A stretch of DNA of 50,577 nt. It comes from an uncultured Phycisphaerales bacterium. Lineage in GTDB: Bacteria > Planctomycetota > Phycisphaerae > Tepidisphaerales > Tepidisphaeraceae. Each line of letters begins with the position of its first letter. Within the stretch, counting starts at the first letter, position 1. Under the pieces are notes generated by a model. That model was not told where the DNA came from, made no database searches, and was given only the letters and a program-made list of their open reading frames with translations. Both the position numbers and the translations under genes were made by a program. Below are positions 45,268 through 50,577 of the stretch, one piece after another. The DNA is taken from contig CAIQIQ010000092.1 in NCBI GenBank assembly GCA_903871935.1, forward strand, positions 1-50,577, read 5' to 3'.

Positions 45268-48200
45268 ATGCGACTAAAGAAACTGATAGTTCACGGCTTT
45301 AAGAGCTTTGCCGACCGGACGGAGTTCGTCTTCGATTGCCCGATTACCGGCATCGTCGGTCCCAACGGCTGCGGCAAGAGCAACGTTGTCGATGCCATCA
45401 AATGGGTGCTGGGGGAGCAGTCTGCCAAGAGCCTGCGCGGCGACGCCATGCTGGATGTTATCTTCAACGGCTGCGCCACGCGCAAACCTGGTGGACTGGC
45501 CGAGGTGATGCTGGTTTTCGACAATCCCAGGCGCGAGGATGGGGCTCGCATCCTGAACATTGATGTGGACGAGGTGGCGGTGGGCCGGCGGCTCTTTCGC
45601 GATGGCACCAGCGAATACGTTCTGAACAACCAGAACACGCGCCTGCGCGATATCCGTGAGATGTTCCTGGATACGGGCGTAGGCGCCGATGCCTACAGCG
45701 TGATCGAACAGGGCAAGGTCGACCTCCTGCTGCAGTCGAATCCCCAGGAACGCCGGGTGATCTTTGAAGAGGCGGCCGGCATCTCCAAGTACAAACAGCG
45801 GAAGAAGGAAACGCAGCGGAAACTGGAAAAAGTGGATCAGAACCTCCTGCGCGTGAACGATATTGTGCAGGAGGTGGACAAGCGGCTGCGCGGGGCGCGA
45901 ATTCAGGCCGGCCGGGCACGCACCTATCAGGAGTATTCGCAGCGTCTGGCCGGGCAGCGGTTGAGCTATGCGCTGCGCGAGTACCATATCCAGGAAGGGC
46001 AGCTTAAGGAACTGGGAGTGAAGCAGCAAGACGCGGGGGCGCGCGTTGTTGATGCCGGGGAAACGGTGCAGTCGCGGCAGCGGCAGCTCGCCGAAGCACG
46101 CAGCACCTGGCAGGCAGTGAACGAACAACACCAACAGATCGAACGGGCACTGCAGCAGGCGAGGTCGACGCTGGAGCAGGTGAAGCAGCAACAGGGATTC
46201 TGCCGTCAGCAGCTTGAGCAGATTGCGGAACAGCAGGAGACATTTGCTGCGGATCGCGTGCAGACGCAGCAGCGCCTGGAGGAGGCGGTCGCAGCGCTGG
46301 AGAGCGAGACCAGGACTCTGGCTGAACTGACCGCAGCATTGAATCAGCAGCGCATCGCGATTGAGCAATCGGCAATGGCATTCAAGGAAGGGCAACTGCA
46401 GCTCAACCAGCTCAATCAAGAGATCGAGCAGCACAAAGGCGCCATCCTGGAGTTGATGCGGCGTCTGGCGCAGGTAAACAGCCGCCTGGGAGCGATTGAG
46501 ATCGAGCAGCGCAATCTGGCTTCTCAGCACGAACGGTTGAGCGGGCGCCGCGAGGCGATCAATGCTGAAGTTGCCGCAACCGATGAGCGGAAGAACGCTC
46601 TTTCGGAAACTCTCCAGGGAGTCGTCGATGATATTGCGGTGCGTCAGGCCGGCATGGATGCCAAGAAACTGGAGGCGCAGAGCCTCAGCAAACAGGTGGC
46701 GCAGCTTACCCGCGAGATGAGCGAGGCACGCGAGCATCGGTCTGCGCTGACGTCGCGGCAGAAGGTTCTGCAGGATCTTGAGAACCGCCGCGAAGGTGTG
46801 GCCGAGGGCGTCAAAGCGGTGCTGAAGCAGCGTGAGCAGAAATTCCCGTTTGTGCGCGGGCTGCTGGCCGATTTGGTGAAGGTTGATATCGAACATGTGA
46901 AGGTCGTTGAGGCGGCGCTCGACGGGCGCGATCAGTGGCTGGTGGTCGACGATTCGACGGCGGCGGCGGCGGCGCGTGAGCCGCTGGCGGCTCTTGATAG
47001 TCGCGTTAGCATCCTGTGCACGGATCGGATGCGGTCGCAGCCTGACGGCTATGACTGGAACCGTCATCCGCAGGGCGTTCGTGTGGCGGCGGACCTGGTT
47101 CAGGTCGAAGAACGCGATACCGCGCTTGTTCAGCATCTGCTGGGGCGCACGCTTGTGGTGGATACTCTGGCCGATGCAATGGAACTGCAGGCGTGCGGCA
47201 GCGTTGGCCATCGTTTTGTAACGCAGGAAGGGGAACTGATGGAGTCCGATGGCACCCTGCGCATCGGCAAGCTCGGGGCATCGATGGGTATTCTGTCCCG
47301 CCGCACCGAACTTCAGTCAGTCACCAAACAGATCGCCCAGGCGGAGCGCGTGATTGCGAAGCTGCAGGAACAGATCGAGCAGGGAACGGCACAGGCCAGG
47401 CAGCTTGATGCGGAGATGAACACGTTGCGAAACGAGTTCTACCAGCTCAATACGCAGAAAGTGGAGCTGACGAGCCAGCTTGGGCAAGTCAATGATCGGC
47501 TGCATGCACTGCGGCGCGAGCAACCGCTGATCGATCGCGAACTTGATATCGTCTCGGAGCAGGCAGAGAAGTTGCAGTCAGAGAATGCTCGCCTCGCGGT
47601 GCAGCGGGTGGAAATGGATCAGCAGCAGACGCAACGCCAGGAGGCGATTGAGGCCAGCACCGGCCGGTTGCAGGACCTGGGTGTCGAACTGCAACGGCTT
47701 GCGGAACAGTTGACCGGTGCTCGCGTAGCCTTGGGCCAGGTCCAGGAGAAGCAGCTTGCCAGCCAGCAACAGGTGCAACGGCAGTCCGCCGCGCGCACTG
47801 AGTTGACGCAGCAACTCGAGCGCATCGCTCGCTCGGCCGAAGCGCTGCAGGTTCGCCAGGGAACTGTGGAGCAGGAACTGACTGTAGCGCAGGAGCAGGA
47901 GGCCGACTTGCGCCGTCAACAAGACGAGTTGACAGGCCAGGTGCGCGAGGTGGCGGAACAGGCCGAATCATTGCAGGAGCAGGTGCGGTCGCTTGACAGC
48001 GAACTGGAAGAGATTCGAAAGGTGCACGCTGAGGCAGAGCGTGCGGTGCATGAGTTGGAACTGCAGCTTGGCGAATTGCGCGTGCGACGCGAGTCGCTGA
48101 TCCAACGCACTCAGGAGGAACTGCAGCTTGACTTGCCGGCGAAGTATCGCGAGGCAGCCGGTGAGGATGGCAGCGGCTATCAGCCAGCCGAGATTGACTG

Positions 48201-48939
48201 GAACGCGGTGGCGGATGAGATCAAGATGCTCCGCGACAAGATTCAGCGCCTGGGCAATGTGAACCTCGATGCGATTGGCGAACTGGATGAACTGGAAACG
48301 CGGCAGAAGTTCCTGGCCGATCAGGTGGCGGATCTGACGACCTCAAAGCGCCAGCTTGAGGAGCTGATCGAGGAGATCAACCAGGCGTCGAGTGAGCGAT
48401 TCGAGAAGACGTTCAACCTCGTGCGTGAGCAGTTCCAGGGGATGTTCCGCAAGCTTTTTGGCGGTGGCAAGGCTGATCTATACCTCGAGACGGAACTGAT
48501 GGATCAGACGCCTCAGATTGGACCTGATGGGCAGCCGCTGCCGGTGAAGAAGATCGATATCCTGGAGGCGGGCATTGAAGTGATCGCCCGCCCGCCGGGC
48601 AAGCAGCCGGTTTCGATCAGCCAGCTTTCCGGTGGCGAAAAGACGATGACTTGCGTGGCGCTGCTTTTGTCGATCTTCAAGAGCAAGCCCAGCCCGTTCT
48701 GCATCCTCGACGAAGTGGACGCAGCGCTGGACGAGGCGAACAATCAACGGTTCAACCTGATCGTGCAGGAGTTCGTGAAAGAGAGCCAGTTCATCGTCAT
48801 TACGCACTCGAAACGTACCATGCAGATCGCCGACACGCTCTATGGGGTTACGCAGCAGGAGCATGGCGTATCGAAGCGCGTGGCGGTGCGGTTCGATCAA
48901 GTGGGCGAAGACGGCGATATCGAACATCAGGCGGCGTGA
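45268..48939 (+). CDS. smc: chromosome segregation ATPase SMC
   Basis: SMC is the condensin-type ATPase that compacts and segregates the chromosome. The 1223-residue protein has the head halves at the ends: Walker A GPNGCGKSNV at 31-40, Q-loop region, then the C-terminal signature LSGGEKTMTCVALL and Walker B CILDEVDAALDEAN. Two long coiled coils rich in Q, E and L flank a hinge near residues 520-680. I choose ATG 45268 because GGAGGA ends eight bases upstream; the frame is open 12 codons further. It follows the FlgI-like gene by 60 bases and converges on nuoB with a gap of only 13 bases. scpA and scpB are not in the window. Confidence 0.95.
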   Translation: MRLKKLIVHGFKSFADRTEFVFDCPITGIVGPNGCGKSNVVDAIKWVLGEQSAKSLRGDAMLDVIFNGCATRKPGGLAEVMLVFDNPRREDGARILNIDVDEVAVGRRLFRDGTSEYVLNNQNTRLRDIREMFLDTGVGADAYSVIEQGKVDLLLQSNPQERRVIFEEAAGISKYKQRKKETQRKLEKVDQNLLRVNDIVQEVDKRLRGARIQAGRARTYQEYSQRLAGQRLSYALREYHIQEGQLKELGVKQQDAGARVVDAGETVQSRQRQLAEARSTWQAVNEQHQQIERALQQARSTLEQVKQQQGFCRQQLEQIAEQQETFAADRVQTQQRLEEAVAALESETRTLAELTAALNQQRIAIEQSAMAFKEGQLQLNQLNQEIEQHKGAILELMRRLAQVNSRLGAIEIEQRNLASQHERLSGRREAINAEVAATDERKNALSETLQGVVDDIAVRQAGMDAKKLEAQSLSKQVAQLTREMSEAREHRSALTSRQKVLQDLENRREGVAEGVKAVLKQREQKFPFVRGLLADLVKVDIEHVKVVEAALDGRDQWLVVDDSTAAAAAREPLAALDSRVSILCTDRMRSQPDGYDWNRHPQGVRVAADLVQVEERDTALVQHLLGRTLVVDTLADAMELQACGSVGHRFVTQEGELMESDGTLRIGKLGASMGILSRRTELQSVTKQIAQAERVIAKLQEQIEQGTAQARQLDAEMNTLRNEFYQLNTQKVELTSQLGQVNDRLHALRREQPLIDRELDIVSEQAEKLQSENARLAVQRVEMDQQQTQRQEAIEASTGRLQDLGVELQRLAEQLTGARVALGQVQEKQLASQQQVQRQSAARTELTQQLERIARSAEALQVRQGTVEQELTVAQEQEADLRRQQDELTGQVREVAEQAESLQEQVRSLDSELEEIRKVHAEAERAVHELELQLGELRVRRESLIQRTQEELQLDLPAKYREAAGEDGSGYQPAEIDWNAVADEIKMLRDKIQRLGNVNLDAIGELDELETRQKFLADQVADLTTSKRQLEELIEEINQASSERFEKTFNLVREQFQGMFRKLFGGGKADLYLETELMDQTPQIGPDGQPLPVKKIDILEAGIEVIARPPGKQPVSISQLSGGEKTMTCVALLLSIFKSKPSPFCILDEVDAALDEANNQRFNLIVQEFVKESQFIVITHSKRTMQIADTLYGVTQQEHGVSKRVAVRFDQVGEDGDIEHQAA

Positions 48940-48952
48940 AGAATGCCCGCAA

Positions 48953-49444
48953 CTAAGATGCCTTGCGGGCGATGGTCCGGTGCCGGATGTTATCCTGCAG
49001 ACGCATGAGCCCTTCGAGCAGGGCCTCGGGGCGAGGCGGGCACCCGGGGATGTAAACATCAACGGGCACGACGAGATCCACACCCTTGACGACGTGGTAG
49101 CCGTACTTGAAGTAGGGGCCGCCGCCGATCGTGCACGCTCCCATGGCTATGACGTACTTGGGGTCGGCCATCTGGTCGTAAAGCCGCTTGACGCGTTCTG
49201 CCATCTTGCAGGTCACGGTGCCGGCGACAATCATCAGATCCGCCTGGCGGGGCGTGGCGCTGAATTTTTCCGAGCCGAAGCGGGCGATGTCGAAACGCCC
49301 TCCGCCGACGGCCATCATCTCGATCGCGCAGCAGGCCAGGCCAAAGCTCAACGGCCACAGGCTATTGGACCTGCTCCAGTTGATGAAGTAGTCCATGCTG
49401 GTGACGATCAAGCCTTCTTCGAATCGGTTCTCTATCCACGGCAT
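48953..49444 (-). CDS. nuoB: NADH-quinone oxidoreductase subunit B, isolated gene
   Basis: NuoB holds the terminal N2 4Fe-4S cluster of respiratory complex I at the quinone site. The 163-residue protein has the conserved cysteines: the pair C38-C39 in [12 protein letters not shown]104 in [11 protein letters not shown], and C135 in [30 protein letters not shown] is also typical. nuoA, nuoC and other complex I genes are absent: smc converges on it, and a 1.1-kb gene-free stretch lies upstream. The gene looks intact, so it is a solitary copy, either an extra one or one separated from its operon. Confidence 0.93.
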   Translation of the reverse strand: MPWIENRFEEGLIVTSMDYFINWSRSNSLWPLSFGLACCAIEMMAVGGGRFDIARFGSEKFSATPRQADLMIVAGTVTCKMAERVKRLYDQMADPKYVIAMGACTIGGGPYFKYGYHVVKGVDLVVPVDVYIPGCPPRPEALLEGLMRLQDNIRHRTIARKAS

Positions 49445-49492
49445 AGATCCTCAATTATGGTCTAACTGCAGCAATCTCTCAAGCGGGGCGGT

Positions 49493-49951
49493 GATTGTGG
49501 ATAAGTGACAGGTGCGCAGGTTCTGGAGCGGGGTACCTTAGTGTGCTATGTGCTGTGGAGATAATGGGTTAGGTCAAGATTGGGGGGGGAGGTGCGCAGG
49601 TTCGGAGCGATTGTGGATAACTCACGCCAAGGATGAAGGGTGAAAGCGGAAGGATGAGACACGAGGAGAGGAGTTAGCCACAGATGAACACTGATTGACA
49701 CGGATTCGGAGGGGAAGATGCGCAGGTTGTGTGCGCGAATCTGCGCCGGTCGTAACATCTGGTGCAACAGGTGGTTACGTGGGAACTGAGGGGGGAGATG
49801 ATCAAGTTTCACTTTGGTCAAGAGGTCACGTGTCGCTCGATAGTTGTGGGCGAAGACAAAGGTGCGCAGGTTCGTGTGCGCAATCCAAGGCAATAAGTAA
49901 TCGGAATCACCGATGAGACGAAGGTGCTCAAGATCGGTGCGCACGTTCGGG
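49493..49951. repeat. TGCGCA repeat with DnaA-box-like words, cluster B
   Basis: GGTGCGCAGGTT occurs at about 49511, 49591 and 49861, with variants near 49717 (GATGCGCAGGTT) and 49923 (GGTGCTCAAGAT). TGTGGATAA, the inverse of the DnaA box TTATCCACA, occurs at 49497 and 49612. The block 49493-49522 equals the reverse complement of 18214-18243 at 28 of 30 positions, and 49859-49882 that of 18031-18054 at 23 of 24. The family is thus inverted relative to cluster A. Confidence 0.65.
49676..49706 (+). repeat. ACAGATGAACAC-type dispersed repeat
   Basis: The stretch reads AGCCACAGATGAACACTG then ATTGACACGGAT. It matches the style of the ACAGATG(A)ACACAGATG dispersed repeats seen in intergenic DNA of several bacterial phyla. 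It has no coding capacity. Confidence 0.6.
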
Positions 49952-50020
49952 CGGCGATTGCCTACTGGTCTGGTAGGAGTAGTCGTATTTGGTTGTCAAA
50001 GAGCGTGGGTCGCTGCACTG

Positions 50021-50064
50021 CCAAAGGGCGAAAGCAGAAACCAGAAAACAGAAAGACACAGAGG
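50021..50064 (+). repeat. CAGAAAC/GACACAGAGG low-complexity repeat
   Basis: Runs of AGCAGAAACCAGAAAACAG followed by AAAGACACAGAGG form a purine-rich, low-complexity stretch. Similar runs occur as dispersed intergenic repeats in related genomes. No function is seen. Confidence 0.55.
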
Positions 50065-50210
50065 CCGCGCGAAAAGCAGGTCCTCTACTATAGGGGGTGG
50101 TGGGCAAGAGTTGATAAAGGAAGATTGAGGTCCGACAAGGGTTTATGATCGGCAGGGAAAATTCGCATTTTGTTAAGCAGGCTCTGGCATGTGGATTGCT
50201 GTGCTTTTCC

Positions 50211-50244
50211 GCCGCGAAGACGCCAAGACGCGAAGGATGCGAAG
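50211..50244 (+). repeat. CGAAG dispersed repeat, second copy
   Basis: GCGAAGACGCCAAGACGCG followed by AAGGATGCGAAG is the same repeat style as the gatC-gatA spacer (40991-41033). It lies in the gene-free end of the window. Confidence 0.6.
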
Positions 50245-50577
50245 TGGCAAGGGGCGTGTGTTTACGGTTCGTTGCGGCGGAGGATTGGGGCGGTAGAGTG
50301 GTGTTTGATCCGGCCCGCAGAGATGGGCCTGGGTTGGGTTATCGGTTTGTGATCTGTCGTAAGGAAGCTATCATTGATCTTTTGCCTGGCTTCATGAGAA
50401 ACAATGACCAGTGGCCCCTTTTCTGGAACGTCCCATAGTAACTATTTACCGTGCCACGGCACGAAACAGCAAATCGATCGCCCTGAGGAATTCGCGTGGT
50501 ATCGTGTAATTGCTCTGTTTTGGTTTTGGAGATTGTGGTATACCTGCCGGCGCCATGGATGGCGTGCAGCAGAAGGA

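Larger units (their letters stand above)
49445..50577. other. gene-free, repeat-rich spacer upstream of nuoB
   Basis: About 1.1 kb with no supportable gene. It contains several unrelated repeat families in succession, listed separately. A short palindrome, CGTGCC-AC-GGCACG, lies at about 50451-50464. An ATG at 50555 stays open to the window edge, but has too little sequence to judge. Confidence 0.7.

Noticed and set aside
45274..47211. 645-residue open frame opposite smc
   Set aside because: It is antisense to SMC. The leucine/histidine-rich composition reflects the reverse of glutamine/glutamate-rich coiled coil.
50145..50438. 97-residue frame near the window end
   Set aside because: It spans the CGAAG repeat and has no family resemblance or ribosome binding site.

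Overview
The window looks like chromosomal DNA of a GC-rich planctomycete, most likely of the Phycisphaerae. This is an inference. It rests on a PEP-CTERM-tailed secreted protease, a small coiled-coil protein of a type I associate with Planctomycetota, an FlgI-like lipoprotein with HEAT repeats, a REP-associated transposase remnant, and intergenic spacers full of dispersed short repeats. Most of the window is dense, ordinary housekeeping sequence. There are no rRNA genes, no CRISPR array and no intact insertion sequence.

Layout. 0-9.6 kb: a minus-strand tRNA-Thr(CGU), a heterodimeric ABC exporter pair, an HD-domain phosphohydrolase, a small membrane protein, release factor 2 with its programmed +1 frameshift (minus), and a DUF47-Pit phosphate uptake pair (minus). 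9.7-15.8 kb: a minus-strand sufBCDS iron-sulfur assembly operon with a nested inverted repeat in front of it, an unknown plus-strand gene, and thioredoxin. 15.8-18.25 kb: the accessory part. It holds a frameshifted REP-associated tyrosine transposase remnant, an orphan polymorphic-toxin C-terminal nuclease module with an Imm11-like immunity gene, and a repeat-rich gene-free stretch. 18.25-30.4 kb: an unknown membrane protein, a MEMO-family protein, the planctomycete coiled-coil protein, the PEP-CTERM protease, a 1193-residue GltD/PyrK-like flavoprotein fusion, Mfd with a C-terminal SHOCT-like tail, and a CelD-type acetyltransferase. 30.4-39.7 kb: an unknown membrane-anchored coiled-coil protein, ribosomal protein S1, an ACS-type MFS transporter, a zinc-ribbon membrane protein, a palindromic MITE-like element and pyruvate carboxylase. 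39.8-49.4 kb: a methyltransferase, gatC-gatA, nrdR-FlgI/HEAT lipoprotein-smc, and a solitary nuoB. 49.4-50.6 kb: about 1.1 kb of gene-free, repeat-rich DNA.

The genes serve translation (prfB, rpsA, gatCA, tRNA), Fe-S assembly and Fe-S users (suf, nuoB, the GltD-like fusion), DNA maintenance (mfd, smc, nrdR), phosphate import and anaplerosis (pit, pyc). The least explained parts are the non-coding ones. One repeat family containing TGCGCA and DnaA-box-like TTATCCACA words occurs in opposite orientation at about 18 kb and 49.5 kb. A 165-bp element of three hairpins bounded by an imperfect inverted repeat lies at 36.1 kb. The transposase remnant joined to a toxin/immunity module is the best candidate for a recently acquired system.
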